Below are positions 26,657-35,769 of a stretch of 64,000 nucleotides of DNA, piece by piece. Source of the stretch: Pseudomonas petrae (GTDB lineage Bacteria > Pseudomonadota > Gammaproteobacteria > Pseudomonadales > Pseudomonadaceae); NCBI RefSeq assembly GCF_021728295.1, contig NZ_JAKJXE010000006.1, positions 336,415 to 400,414 of the forward strand. The letters run 5' to 3'. Positions within the stretch are counted from its first letter, which is position 1. Each line of letters begins with the position of its first letter. The notes beneath the pieces are model-generated. The model saw only the letters and a list, made by a program, of their open reading frames with translations. It was not told the origin of the DNA and ran no database searches. The position numbers were made by a program, and so were the translations under genes.

Positions 26657-27103
26657 TCATATAGCCTCGACCTGCAAAATCGTCCCGTCCTGGGCAATCA
26701 CCCGGACCTGGTCGCCGGCCGGCGTATCCGGGCCGGTGACCATCCAGACGCCGTCGCCGACTTTGATTTTGCCGCGGCCGCTGACAATGGCGTCGTGGAC
26801 GGCAAACGTGTGCCCGATCAATTCCGAACCGCGCATGTTCAGGCCAGGCTGATCCGACCTGCGCTGCACACTGCGCTGACGCCGCCACCAGTACAGCGCC
26901 GTCAGGACCGACAGCACGGCGAAAAGCAGGAACTGCACTTCCCAGCTCAAGCTCGGCAGAATGTAAGTGAGAACGCCGACGCCCGCCGCAGCGACCCCGA
27001 TCCACAGCAGATAACCGCCCGCGCCGAACACCTCCAGAATCAGCAGCACAGCGCCGAGCCCCAGCCAGTCCCAGAACGACAGATCTTGCAGATAATTCCA
27101 CAT
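26657..27103 (-). CDS. NfeD-family membrane protein
   Basis: A 148-residue protein with three predicted membrane segments in the first 75 residues (WDWLGLGAVLLILEVFGAGG, then two more) and a C-terminal OB-fold domain of about 65 residues containing HTFAVHDAIVSGRGKIKVGD. It is the short NfeD form lacking the protease domain. NfeD proteins are genetically paired with SPFH/stomatin proteins and are thought to help place them in the membrane. It begins three bases after the SPFH gene ends, so the two are one operon. Confidence 0.92.
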   Translation of the reverse strand: MWNYLQDLSFWDWLGLGAVLLILEVFGAGGYLLWIGVAAAGVGVLTYILPSLSWEVQFLLFAVLSVLTALYWWRRQRSVQRRSDQPGLNMRGSELIGHTFAVHDAIVSGRGKIKVGDGVWMVTGPDTPAGDQVRVIAQDGTILQVEAI

Positions 27104-27106
27104 GGC

Positions 27107-28045
27107 TCACACTCGCTTGCCGGCTTCAGGCTTGGGCGTGTCGAACGATGCCTTGACGATCTCGCTGATACCGCCAATGGCTCCGATCATCTGACTGGCC
27201 TCCAGCGGCATGAGGATGACCTTGCTGTTATTGGCCGACGCCAGTTTCCCCAGCGCATCAATGTATTTCTGCGCGACGAAATAATTGATTGCCTGCACGT
27301 CACCTGCCGCGATGGCTTCGGAAACCACCTGGGTTGCGCGTGCCTCAGCCTCGGCCTGACGCTCCCGGGCTTCGGATTCCAGAAAGGCTGCCTGGCGCTC
27401 ACCCTCGGCTTCCAGAATCTGCGCCTGCTTCTTGCCCTCCGCAGTGAGAATGGCTGAAGCGCGAAGGCCCTCGGCCTCAAGGATCTGCGCACGCTTGATA
27501 CGCTCGGCCTTCATCTGGCCCGACATCGCCGCCATGAGGTCGGCGGGCGGGCTGATGTCCTTGATTTCAATCCGGGTGATCTTGATGCCCCAAGGGGCAG
27601 TGGCCTCATCAACGATGCGCAGCAGGCGCTCGTTGATGCCGTCACGCTGGCTGAGCATCGCATCCAGCTCCATCGAACCCAGCACGGTCCGGATATTGGT
27701 CTGCAGCAGGTTGCGGATAGCGTGTTGCAGGTTGTTGACCTCATAGGCGGCCTGGGCGCAGTTGACCACTTGATAGAAACACACGGCGTCGATCTGCACC
27801 GTGGCATTGTCGGACGTGATGACCTCCTGGGGCGGGATGTCGAGCACGGTCTCCATCATGTTCAGCTTGTGCCCGATGCGGTCGACCAGCGGCACGATGA
27901 TGTTCAGTCCGGGCTTGAGCGTGTTGGTGTAGCGCCCGAAGCGTTCGACGGTCCACTGGTAACCCTGGGGCACCACCTTGAAGCCCATGAACACGATGGC
28001 GATGGCCAGCGCCACGAAAAGTAAAACCACACTACCGGTTTGCAT
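27107..28045 (-). CDS. SPFH/stomatin-family membrane protein (QmcA-like)
   Basis: A 312-residue membrane-anchored protein. An N-terminal hydrophobic segment ([20 protein letters not shown]) is followed by the SPFH/band-7 domain starting at about residue 27 ([20 protein letters not shown]). A long charged helical region at about 190-260 is rich in Ala, Glu and Arg and forms a coiled-coil for oligomerisation. SPFH proteins form large membrane rings or microdomains that affect membrane protein quality control. Pairing with NfeD is standard. It is divergent from the dehydrogenase pair at 28191. Confidence 0.93.
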   Translation of the reverse strand: MQTGSVVLLFVALAIAIVFMGFKVVPQGYQWTVERFGRYTNTLKPGLNIIVPLVDRIGHKLNMMETVLDIPPQEVITSDNATVQIDAVCFYQVVNCAQAAYEVNNLQHAIRNLLQTNIRTVLGSMELDAMLSQRDGINERLLRIVDEATAPWGIKITRIEIKDISPPADLMAAMSGQMKAERIKRAQILEAEGLRASAILTAEGKKQAQILEAEGERQAAFLESEARERQAEAEARATQVVSEAIAAGDVQAINYFVAQKYIDALGKLASANNSKVILMPLEASQMIGAIGGISEIVKASFDTPKPEAGKRV

Positions 28046-28190
28046 AACGGATCCCTGTTGATGACGATGAGAAGTTGATAAGGCAGAGTACGGTGACTGG
28101 CTTATGCGCCGCGAACCTTTCTTGTATCACTGGAAGAATAGCTGGCGCAGCACATTGAGATTTAAGCGGCAAAAACAATAGGAGGGCGTC

Positions 28191-28961
28191 ATGGCTGTTC
28201 TGGAAAGTTTTCGTCTCGACGGCAGGGTGGCGCTGATCACCGGCTCCAGCGCAGGTATTGGTCTGGCCATTGCCCGGGGCCTGGCCGAAGCGGGCGCCAC
28301 GGTCGTGCTCAACGGCCGCAGTGCCGAGACGCTGCAATCGGCCGTCCAGGCCCTGGCGGCCGAGGGGCATGCGGTCCACACCCAGCGTTTTGATGTGACG
28401 GACAGCGCGGCGGTCGCCGCTGCGGTTCAGGAAATCGAAGAGCGCGTCGGGCCGCTGGAAATCCTGGTCAACAATGCAGGCATCCAACGGCGTGGGCCGC
28501 TGGCGGAGTTCGCCGAGGCGGACTGGCACGAGCTGATGCGCACCAACCTGGACAGCGCCTTCTTCGTCGGCCAGGCCGTCGCGCGCTGCATGATCCCGCG
28601 TGGACGCGGGCGCATCATCAACATCTGTTCGGTGCAGAGCGAGCTGGGCCGCCCGGGTATTGCGCCGTACACGGCAAGCAAGGGCGCGCTGAAGATGCTG
28701 ACCAAAGGCATGGCGATTGACTGGGGCCCGTTCGGGCTCAACGTCAACGGGATCGGGCCGGGCTACTTCAAAACCGAGCTGAACGCTGCGCTGGTGGCCA
28801 ATACCGAATTCAGCGACTGGCTGGTGCAGCGCACGCCGAGCCGTCGTTGGGGCGAAGTGTCGGAGCTGGCGGGCGCGGCGGTGTTCCTGGCCTCCGACGC
28901 GGCCAGCTTCGTCAACGGCCACATCCTTTACGTCGACGGTGCCATCACGGCATCGCTGTAA
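28191..28961 (+). CDS. SDR-family oxidoreductase, gluconate 5-dehydrogenase-like
   Basis: A 256-residue short-chain dehydrogenase. The cofactor loop TGSSAGIGLAIARG lies at residues 17-30, NNAGIQ near residue 93, and the catalytic tyrosine and lysine are Tyr160 and Lys164 in PYTASKGAL. Overall it resembles IdnO, which interconverts gluconate and 5-ketogluconate. The adjoining L-idonate-type dehydrogenase supports this: together they would oxidise idonate to 5-ketogluconate and reduce it to gluconate. AGGAGG precedes the ATG. No transporter or LacI-type regulator is next to the pair. Confidence 0.85.
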   Translation: MAVLESFRLDGRVALITGSSAGIGLAIARGLAEAGATVVLNGRSAETLQSAVQALAAEGHAVHTQRFDVTDSAAVAAAVQEIEERVGPLEILVNNAGIQRRGPLAEFAEADWHELMRTNLDSAFFVGQAVARCMIPRGRGRIINICSVQSELGRPGIAPYTASKGALKMLTKGMAIDWGPFGLNVNGIGPGYFKTELNAALVANTEFSDWLVQRTPSRRWGEVSELAGAAVFLASDAASFVNGHILYVDGAITASL

Positions 28962-28975
28962 TCCGGAGAATGACC

Positions 28976-30025
28976 ATGCAAGCGATTGTCTGCCATGCCG
29001 CGAAAGACCTGCGTGTCGAGCCCGGCAACGAAGCATTGCCGCTGACTGCTGGCCAGTTGCGCGTACGCGTTGCTCGAGGCGGTATCTGCGGCTCGGATCT
29101 TCACTACTACCAGCACGGCGGCTTCGGTGCGGTTCGGCTGAAAGAGCCGATGGTCCTCGGTCATGAAATCTCGGCGGTCATCGAAGAAGTCGGCGACGCG
29201 CAGAGCGCGTTCAGCGTCGGGCAACGGATTTCCGTGTCACCGTCACGGCCGTGCGGAGACTGCAAATACTGTCACGAAGGCCTGCCCAACCATTGCCTGA
29301 ACATGCGTTTTTACGGCAGCGCGATGCCGTTTCCGCACATCCAGGGCGCATTCCGCGAGCATCTGGTGATCGAATCGAGCCAGGCCCATGTGCTGGCGCG
29401 GACCACTAGCCTGGCTGAAGGCGCACTGGCCGAGCCCCTGTCGGTCGGGCTTCATGCGATCCAGCGTGCCGGCGGTGTGTTCGGCAAGCGTGTGCTGGTG
29501 ACCGGCTGCGGCCCGATCGGCAATTTGCTGATCGGCAGCCTGCGCGCGGCGGGTGCGTTGCAGATTATCGGCGCAGACCTGAGCGACAGCGCGCTGGCGT
29601 GCGCGCGCCGCATGGGTGCCAGCGAGACCCACAATCTGCGCGACGAGCCCGAAGCACTGGCGCGCTATACCGCCGACAAGGGTTATTTCGACGTGATGTT
29701 CGAGGCCTCCGGCAGCGCGCAAGCCTTGCGCGATGGCCTGACCTGCATACGCCCGCGCGGGATTGTGGTGACGGTCGGGCTCGGTGGCGATGTGGCGATT
29801 CCGCTGAATCTGGTGGTGGGCAAGGAAATCGACCTGCGCGGCACCTTTCGCTTCCACCCCGAATTCGCCCAGGCGGTGGATTTGCTCAATCGCAAGGTGA
29901 TCGACGTGACGCCGGTGATCTCCCACACCCTCGCGTTCCAAGACGCGGTCCAGGCGTTCGAGCTGGCGGGCGACAAGCAGCAGGCGATGAAAGTCGTGCT
30001 GGATTTCGGGGTGCCGGACCAGTGA
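28976..30025 (+). CDS. L-idonate 5-dehydrogenase-like zinc alcohol dehydrogenase
   Basis: A 349-residue medium-chain zinc dehydrogenase. Catalytic zinc ligands are Cys38 (GGICGSDLHYY) and the His63-Glu64 pair (LGHEISAVIEEVG). Structural zinc is held by Cys93, Cys96, Cys99 and Cys107. The cofactor loop VTGCGPIGNLLIGSL follows. The best-matching function is oxidation of L-idonate to 5-ketogluconate. I chose the ATG at 28976 because GGAG lies seven bases before it; the ATG at 28970 is too close to that site. The stop is immediately adjacent to the end of the convergent GspE-like gene, with no room for a separate terminator. Confidence 0.86.
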   Translation: MQAIVCHAAKDLRVEPGNEALPLTAGQLRVRVARGGICGSDLHYYQHGGFGAVRLKEPMVLGHEISAVIEEVGDAQSAFSVGQRISVSPSRPCGDCKYCHEGLPNHCLNMRFYGSAMPFPHIQGAFREHLVIESSQAHVLARTTSLAEGALAEPLSVGLHAIQRAGGVFGKRVLVTGCGPIGNLLIGSLRAAGALQIIGADLSDSALACARRMGASETHNLRDEPEALARYTADKGYFDVMFEASGSAQALRDGLTCIRPRGIVVTVGLGGDVAIPLNLVVGKEIDLRGTFRFHPEFAQAVDLLNRKVIDVTPVISHTLAFQDAVQAFELAGDKQQAMKVVLDFGVPDQ

Positions 30026-31810
30026 CTAACGCTGCTCGCTCTGCGGTGTCACACGCAGCACCTCTTCAACCGTTGTCAGCCCCGCTGCGACCTTTTGCGC
30101 GCCGGACAACCGCAGGCTGCGCATGCCGTCCTTGAAGCCCTGGCGACGCAACGCCGTCAGGTCCAGGTCCGCCGTGATCAGTGACTTCACGGCGTCGGAC
30201 ATCAGCATGATCTCGTACACCCCCGCACGCCCGCGATAACCCGTGTCCCGGCACTCCGCGCAACCCACCGCCCGGTGCGCGCCGCTTGGAACGGGTGCCT
30301 GCCACGGCCGCGTCAGGGTCTGCCAGTCAACCTCATCCATTTCGATCGGCGCCTTGCAATGCGGGCAGAGCGTACGCACCAGGCGCTGGGCCATTACGCC
30401 GAGGATCGTCGCCTTGAGCAGGTAATGCGGCACACCCAGCTCCAGCAGACGGCTGATGGCGCTGGGCGCGTCGTTGGTGTGCAGCGTCGACAGCACCAGG
30501 TGACCGGTCAGCGCCGCCTGAATTGCCATTTCTGCGGTTTCCAGGTCGCGAATCTCGCCGATCATGATGATGTCCGGGTCTTGTCGCATCAGCGCGCGCA
30601 CGCCGCTGGCAAAGGTCAGGTCGATATTGTGCTGCACCTGCATCTGATTGAACGCAGGCTCAACCATCTCGATCGGGTCTTCGATGGTGCAGAGGTTCAC
30701 TTCCGAAGTCGCGAGCATCTTCAGCGTCGTGTACAGCGTGGTGGTCTTGCCGGAACCGGTCGGGCCGGTCACCAGAATGATGCCGTTGGGCTGCCGGGTC
30801 ATGCCCTCCCAGCGACGCAGGTCATCGCCGGAGAACCCGAGCTGGTCGAAGTCCTTGAGCAGCACTTCCGGGTCAAAAATCCGCATGACCATCTTTTCGC
30901 CGAAGGCCGTGGGCAGCGTCGATAGCCGCAGCTCCACTTCGCCGCCGTCTGGCGTCTTGGTCTTAACCCGGCCGTCCTGTGGCTTGCGCTTCTCGGCCAC
31001 ATTCATCCGACCAAGGCTTTTCAGGCGGCTGGTGACGGCCATCGCCACCTGTGGCGGGAATTGATAAACGTTGTGCAGCACGCCGTCGATGCGGAAGCGG
31101 ACGGTACCGGCTTCACGGCGTGGCTCGATGTGAATGTCGCTCGCCCGCTGCTGGTAGGCGTACTGGAACAGCCAGTCGACGATATTGACGATATGCGCGT
31201 CGTTGGCGTCCGGCTCCTGATCGCTGGCGCCGAGTTTGAGCAACTGTTCGAAATTGCCCATGTTGCTGATTTTCTGATCGCTGGCACTCGCGCCGCTGAC
31301 CGATTTCGCCAGCCGATAAAACTCGACGGCCAGTTTCTGCACGTCGACGGGATTGGCGACGACTCGCTTGATCGGCATCTTCAGCACGTGGGTCAGGTCG
31401 GCTTCCCACGCATTCACGTAGGGTTGCGCGCTGGCGATGGTCACCGCGTCGCGATCGACGTCCACTGCAAGAATCTTGTGGCGCTGGGCGAAAGCGTAGG
31501 ACATCAACGGGGTCACGGCGGCCACGTTGATTTTCAGCGGGTCGATGCGCAGGTACGGCTGGCCGGATTGCTCAGCCAGCCAGGCGGTCAGGGTTTCGAG
31601 GTCGAGTTTCTTGCCGGGCCGTTTGTGGTTGTCGAACTGCTGGGTGGCGATGAGTTCGAGCGGGTGGGCGTGGAGGTTCTGCGCGGCTCGGCGCAGCGTG
31701 AGCGCATATTCGGCGTTGTCCTGATCGAGGTATCCCTGCGCGACGAGGTCACGCAATACTTCGTTCAGATCCAGCCAGCGGTCCTGAGATGATGAGGCGA
31801 GGACGGACAT
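30026..31810 (-). CDS. Orphan GspE/PilB-family secretion ATPase
   Basis: A 594-residue ATPase of the type II secretion/type IV pilus superfamily. An N-terminal GspE-N-like domain (about 65-165) leads to the ATPase core with QRASDIHIEPR at 221-231, Walker A GPTGSGKTTTLY at 349-360, an aspartate box GEIRDLETAEMA, and a His box GHLVLSTLHTNDAPSAI. A zinc-binding tetracysteine region is present in LCPHCKAPIEM and CAECRDTGYRGRAGVYE. No other secretion or pilus genes accompany it; an orphan ATPase occurs at the same place in P. aeruginosa. Its AAGGAG is well placed. Confidence 0.88.
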   Translation of the reverse strand: MSVLASSSQDRWLDLNEVLRDLVAQGYLDQDNAEYALTLRRAAQNLHAHPLELIATQQFDNHKRPGKKLDLETLTAWLAEQSGQPYLRIDPLKINVAAVTPLMSYAFAQRHKILAVDVDRDAVTIASAQPYVNAWEADLTHVLKMPIKRVVANPVDVQKLAVEFYRLAKSVSGASASDQKISNMGNFEQLLKLGASDQEPDANDAHIVNIVDWLFQYAYQQRASDIHIEPRREAGTVRFRIDGVLHNVYQFPPQVAMAVTSRLKSLGRMNVAEKRKPQDGRVKTKTPDGGEVELRLSTLPTAFGEKMVMRIFDPEVLLKDFDQLGFSGDDLRRWEGMTRQPNGIILVTGPTGSGKTTTLYTTLKMLATSEVNLCTIEDPIEMVEPAFNQMQVQHNIDLTFASGVRALMRQDPDIIMIGEIRDLETAEMAIQAALTGHLVLSTLHTNDAPSAISRLLELGVPHYLLKATILGVMAQRLVRTLCPHCKAPIEMDEVDWQTLTRPWQAPVPSGAHRAVGCAECRDTGYRGRAGVYEIMLMSDAVKSLITADLDLTALRRQGFKDGMRSLRLSGAQKVAAGLTTVEEVLRVTPQSEQR

Positions 31811-31922
31811 GCGGGCTCCTTCGGACGAGACGGCTTACTTCGGTGATAAGCAAGAGTAGTCCCAAGCGTGCCAGTTGTTGCGCCCTGCCGGTAGCGAAGC
31901 GTTGCCAATATTTTCGGAGCAC

Positions 31923-32270
31923 TCAACTGGCGGCGAGTGAGACGGCCTCGGTTACGACGTGCAAATCGCCCATGGGTTCAAGTTCGACCGAGCAAACACT
32001 GACCAGGTTGCGCATTTTTTCGCCAATCACCCGAGCGCGGTGCCACGTCATGCCGCCCACCTCGACGCTCACCATCAGCATGCCTTCCTGCTGCAACACG
32101 CTGATCTGTTGGGGAATCAGGTACTGCATCGCGAACAGGTTGAGCAGCCGGCAGAGTACGTCAGCTTCTGCCTCGGCGAGGATTTGATAGCGCGACAGGC
32201 AATGAGCGTTGCCGACGGACCAGACATCGTGGCGAAGAGGTGCAGGGCTGGCGGGTTCGAAATGCGGCAT
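31923..32270 (-). CDS. Unknown 115-residue protein
   Basis: I do not recognise a family. The protein has no signal peptide or membrane segment and reads as a compact alpha/beta domain: LLNLFAMQYLIPQQISV, then a beta-rich stretch LMVSVEVGGMTWHRARVIGE and a C-terminal VCSVELEPMGDLHVV. The ATG at 32270 has a good AGGAG, whereas the in-frame start ten codons earlier does not. It is codirectional with the GspE-like gene 112 bases downstream, so it may share its transcript and function. Confidence 0.7.
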   Translation of the reverse strand: MPHFEPASPAPLRHDVWSVGNAHCLSRYQILAEAEADVLCRLLNLFAMQYLIPQQISVLQQEGMLMVSVEVGGMTWHRARVIGEKMRNLVSVCSVELEPMGDLHVVTEAVSLAAS

Positions 32271-32366
32271 GTGGATCTCCTGACAGTCTCGTCGTTGCAA
32301 TGACGTTGAATGGCAGAAAGTTTTACACGCTGAAAAAGAAATTTCTGATCGAAGACGCGCTTTATT

Positions 32367-32381
32367 AGTCTGTGCCAGACT
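32367..32381. promoter_or_regulatory. Candidate operator of the Lrp-type regulator
   Basis: AGTCTG and CAGACT form a perfect inverted repeat around three bases, 37 bases before the regulator start. Lrp/AsnC proteins often autoregulate from such sites in divergent promoter regions, which fits this place between two divergent genes. Confidence 0.4.
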
Positions 32382-32417
32382 TGTTTATGTGCAGAAGCCT
32401 ACTTTCAGGAATTGACT

Positions 32418-32888
32418 ATGCAAATTGCGCTGGATGCCTACGATCGCAAGATTCTGGCGCTGCTGCAGGAAGATGCGTCGCTGTCCAGCGCGCAGATCGC
32501 CGAGCAGGTCGGCCTGTCGCAGTCGCCTTGCTGGCGGCGGATCCAGCGGCTCAAGGAGGAGGGTGTGATCCGGCGGCAAGTGACGCTGCTGGATCGCAAG
32601 AAGATTGGCCTGAATACGCAGATCTTTGCGGAGGTAAAACTCAACGCCCACGGTCGGTCCAATTTCACTGAATTCACCGAGGCGATCCGTGGTTTTCCCG
32701 AAGTGCTGGAGTGTTATGTGCTGATGGGGTCGGTGGACTTTTTGCTGCGCATCGTTACGCCCGACATCGAAGCGTACGAGCGATTCTTCTTCGAAAAGCT
32801 CTCGCTGGTGCCGGGGATTCAGGAAGTGAATTCGACAGTGGCGCTGTCGGAAATCAAATCGACGACGAGCTTGCCGATCAACAGATAG
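32418..32888 (+). CDS. Lrp/AsnC-family transcriptional regulator
   Basis: A 156-residue regulator. Residues about 5-60 form the helix-turn-helix (SSAQIAEQVGLSQSPCWRRI), and residues 70-150 form the RAM ligand-binding domain with VLECYVLMGSVDFLLRIV and a C-terminal VNSTVALSEIK. The family senses amino acids and controls amino-acid transport or catabolism, and works as octamers. The target cannot be read from neighbours. AGGA sits seven bases before ATG 32418. It is divergent from the unknown gene ending at 32270 and followed by a family B REP. Confidence 0.9.
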   Translation: MQIALDAYDRKILALLQEDASLSSAQIAEQVGLSQSPCWRRIQRLKEEGVIRRQVTLLDRKKIGLNTQIFAEVKLNAHGRSNFTEFTEAIRGFPEVLECYVLMGSVDFLLRIVTPDIEAYERFFFEKLSLVPGIQEVNSTVALSEIKSTTSLPINR

Positions 32889-32916
32889 GGTGCCAATTCC
32901 GCGCTGCGTGCATTTA

Positions 32917-33009
32917 GTGGGACCGGCTTCAGCCGGGAATGCGTCGGTAGGCACGCCGCAAAACTGCGGGTGCTGCAACTGACCTATTCCCGGCTAAAGC
33001 CGGTCCTAC
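32917..33009. repeat. REP/REPIN-like inverted repeat, family B (copy 2)
   Basis: Arms at 32917-32939 and 32987-33009 match those at 21473, with a few changes. A partial third arm (AGCCGGTCCTAC) follows at about 33021, suggesting a degenerate extra unit. Confidence 0.83.
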
Positions 33010-33042
33010 GAAACAGCGTCAGCCGGTCCTACTGACGGCGTC

Positions 33043-34410
33043 TTACAACTTCAATAATGTCTTCCACGCCCGGCTTTGCAGCACGGTGATGGTTTGCTGG
33101 ACGCGGGCATCGAGGATTTCGTCGGTGATGTCCAGATGCGCCAGTTGCTCGAGCTTGTTCAGCTCGCCGTACAAGCGATCCAACTCAGGCAGGTCGAGTG
33201 CCTGGCGGGCGTAATGCAGCCAGACCTGAATCCGTTCGATGCGTGGCAGCTGCTCGGCAAGGTCTTCCGGCTGCTGCTGATAGCGCGGCAGGTTCAGCGC
33301 GGTGGCTTCATCGCCCAGGAAACGCGGCACCCAGCTGCTGAGCATCGCGTGGCCCTGACGGTTGCCACGGTTGTTACGCTCCACCGTCCAGCTGCGCGCC
33401 ATCAACCAGCGCGAGGTGGTCAGCGAGAACAGACCCCAGCGGGTGTCTTGCAGCTCTTCGATGAACTGCTCGTGGGCGGCGGCGCGTACATCGCCATCTT
33501 CCTGGCCGGCGAGGACCAGCGTGCGCCAGTCCTCCAGCAAGGCATCCAGCGCAGCACGCAGGTCATGGGTCGTTGCGCGCGGAGCGGCCTGACCGAGGCT
33601 GCCGGCCAAAGCGCGCAGTTCAGCGAGCACTTCGACCCATTCCTGCAACAGGCTCCAGTGACCGTTGAAACGGTATTGCTCGGCCAGACGCTGGCTGCTG
33701 CCGAGCAGGAACCAGGCGATTGCGCTGAACGCGTCGTCTACCGAGAGTTCGCCATCCAGCTCGGGCGTCGGCAGCTTGATCGAGTAGCTGCTGGCGTCGA
33801 ACAGGCGATAGCCACGTTCGGCCTTGCTGATATCGCAGGGCATCAGCGGCAGTTTCTCGGCCAGCTCTGCGGCCAGTTCCAGCAGCGCGGCAGGGTCGCC
33901 TTCGCGCAATTCCAGTTCCAGCTCGCAGATTTCTTCCTGCTGCTTGCCGGCGACCACCTTGCCCAGGTCCAGCGCTGCCTCGATCACCACCTTGGACTTG
34001 CCACGGCCCCAGGCGATTTCCGCTTTCTCACGGACGAAATCAGTGGTGAACACCGGCTTGATGGTTTTCTTGTCCAGATCCGCCAGTTGCTCGGGCCAGC
34101 ATTCGCCGTCGAGCTTCTTCAGGTCCAGCTTGGCCTTTGGCACGTCCCAGTTGTATTCGTTGCGCTCGGACAGGCCCGCCACGCTCTGGCCGCGGGTCTT
34201 GAGGGTCTGAATGATTGCGTCGCCGTCGCGGCGCAGGCGTAGCGCAACCTTGGCATGGGCCAGCTCGCGCTCGGGAGTGTCGAAGTACTGGTTAAACAGC
34301 TCCAACCGCTCCCAGCCGCTCTTGTTGCGCTTCTTCAGCAACGGGTGCTCGCGCAGGGCTATGAGGGTTTCGCGGCTGACGCGGAGTTTGATTTCGGTTT
34401 CTTTCTGCAT
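33043..34410 (-). CDS. CYTH-CHAD domain protein (inorganic triphosphatase-like)
   Basis: A 455-residue protein with an N-terminal CYTH domain, signalled by the ExExK motif ETEIKLRV at residues 4-11, and a C-terminal CHAD domain. The CHAD part is helical with conserved histidines and basic residues, as in VRAAAHEQFIEELQDTRWGL. CYTH enzymes hydrolyse triphosphate compounds, and CHAD domains bind polyphosphate granules. The pairing suggests a polyphosphate-linked triphosphatase. I chose the ATG at 34410; a TTG five codons upstream is possible. No polyphosphate kinase gene lies in the window. Confidence 0.88.
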   Translation of the reverse strand: MQKETEIKLRVSRETLIALREHPLLKKRNKSGWERLELFNQYFDTPERELAHAKVALRLRRDGDAIIQTLKTRGQSVAGLSERNEYNWDVPKAKLDLKKLDGECWPEQLADLDKKTIKPVFTTDFVREKAEIAWGRGKSKVVIEAALDLGKVVAGKQQEEICELELELREGDPAALLELAAELAEKLPLMPCDISKAERGYRLFDASSYSIKLPTPELDGELSVDDAFSAIAWFLLGSSQRLAEQYRFNGHWSLLQEWVEVLAELRALAGSLGQAAPRATTHDLRAALDALLEDWRTLVLAGQEDGDVRAAAHEQFIEELQDTRWGLFSLTTSRWLMARSWTVERNNRGNRQGHAMLSSWVPRFLGDEATALNLPRYQQQPEDLAEQLPRIERIQVWLHYARQALDLPELDRLYGELNKLEQLAHLDITDEILDARVQQTITVLQSRAWKTLLKL

Positions 34411-34576
34411 GGCCGGAGAATCCAAACGCTCTATCGCTGATAACAGGGGTCGCAGCCGGAATCGACACAGCTGCGTGGGCCGTGCAGTGTACAGGACATC
34501 AACCGTGACAGTTTATTCATGCGGGCCAATCGACCTATGATGGCTTGCGTGTCGCACCCCATCACCGGAGTCGCCT

Positions 34577-35725
34577 ATGCCGTTGCCGTCCATGAAAGAC
34601 CAGTTCGCCGCCCTGATCGCCGCGCCTTCTGTGAGCTGTACGCAGCCTGCGCTCGACCAGTCCAATCGCGCCGTCATTGATCTGCTGGCAGGCTGGCTGG
34701 GCGACCTGGGTTTTGCCTGTGACATCCAGCACGTGAGCCCCGGCAAGTTCAATCTGCTGGCGACGTATGGCACCGGCCCCGGCGGGCTGGTACTGGCGGG
34801 CCACAGCGATACGGTTCCTTACGACGATGCGTTGTGGAAGACCGATCCACTGAAACTGACCGAAGTTGACGGCAACTGGGTAGGGCTGGGCAGCTGCGAC
34901 ATGAAGGGCTTCTTCGCCCTGGCCATCGAAGCGCTGCAGCCCCTGCTCGATCAGCCGTTCAAGCAGCCGCTGATCATTCTCGCCACCTGCGATGAGGAAA
35001 GCTCGATGGCCGGTGCCAAGGCGCTGGCTGCGGCGAGCGGTGTGCTGGGGCGCGCCGCGGTTATTGGCGAGCCGACCCGGCTCAAGCCGGTCCGGCTGCA
35101 CAAGGGCGTGATGATGGAGCGCATCGAGATTCTTGGCCGCAGCGGTCACTCCTCGGACCCAAGCCTGGGGCGTAGCGCACTTGAAGCCATGTACGACGCC
35201 ATTGGCGAGCTGAAAGGCCTGCGCCGACAATGGCAGGAGCAGTACCGCAATCCGCAGTTCAGCGTGCCGCAACCGACCCTGAATTTCGGATGTATCCATG
35301 GCGGCGACAACCCGAACCGGATTTGCGGGCAATGCTCGCTGGAGTTCGACCTGCGCCCGCTGCCGGGCATGGACCCTGAAGTGCTGCGCGCCGCGATTCG
35401 GCAGAAATTGCAACCCCTCGCCGAACTGCATCAGGTGCAGATCGATTACGCGCCGCTGTTTTCGGAAGTGTCCCCGTTTGAAGAAAGCGCCGATGCGGAA
35501 CTGGTGCGAATCGCCGAGCGGCTGACCGGTCACACGGCCGAAGCAGTGGCATTTGGCACTGAAGCGCCTTATCTTCAGCGCCTTGGTTGCGAAACCATCG
35601 TGATGGGGCCCGGGGATATTGCCTGTGCGCACCAGCCCGGTGAGTATCTTGAAATGTCACGTTTGCAGCCTACAGTGCGTCTGTTACGTCAATTGATCGA
35701 ACATTACTGCCTGGCTACCCCTTGA
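34577..35725 (+). CDS. argE: Acetylornithine deacetylase
   Basis: A 382-residue M20-family metallohydrolase that removes acetate from N-acetylornithine in arginine synthesis. Di-zinc ligands are in LAGHSDTVP (His), GLGSCDMKGFFA (Asp), TCDEESSMAG (Glu pair) and CAHQPGEYL (C-terminal His). A weak ribosome-binding site precedes the ATG. It lies directly before argA, the first enzyme of the pathway, matching the argE-argA order of P. aeruginosa. Pseudomonas also has ArgJ for acetyl recycling, so this deacetylase may play a secondary role in arginine synthesis. Confidence 0.93.
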   Translation: MPLPSMKDQFAALIAAPSVSCTQPALDQSNRAVIDLLAGWLGDLGFACDIQHVSPGKFNLLATYGTGPGGLVLAGHSDTVPYDDALWKTDPLKLTEVDGNWVGLGSCDMKGFFALAIEALQPLLDQPFKQPLIILATCDEESSMAGAKALAAASGVLGRAAVIGEPTRLKPVRLHKGVMMERIEILGRSGHSSDPSLGRSALEAMYDAIGELKGLRRQWQEQYRNPQFSVPQPTLNFGCIHGGDNPNRICGQCSLEFDLRPLPGMDPEVLRAAIRQKLQPLAELHQVQIDYAPLFSEVSPFEESADAELVRIAERLTGHTAEAVAFGTEAPYLQRLGCETIVMGPGDIACAHQPGEYLEMSRLQPTVRLLRQLIEHYCLATP

Positions 35726-35769
35726 GTGTGCCCAAGTGCTGCTTGAGTCAGGGCCTGTCTGAGCATTAC

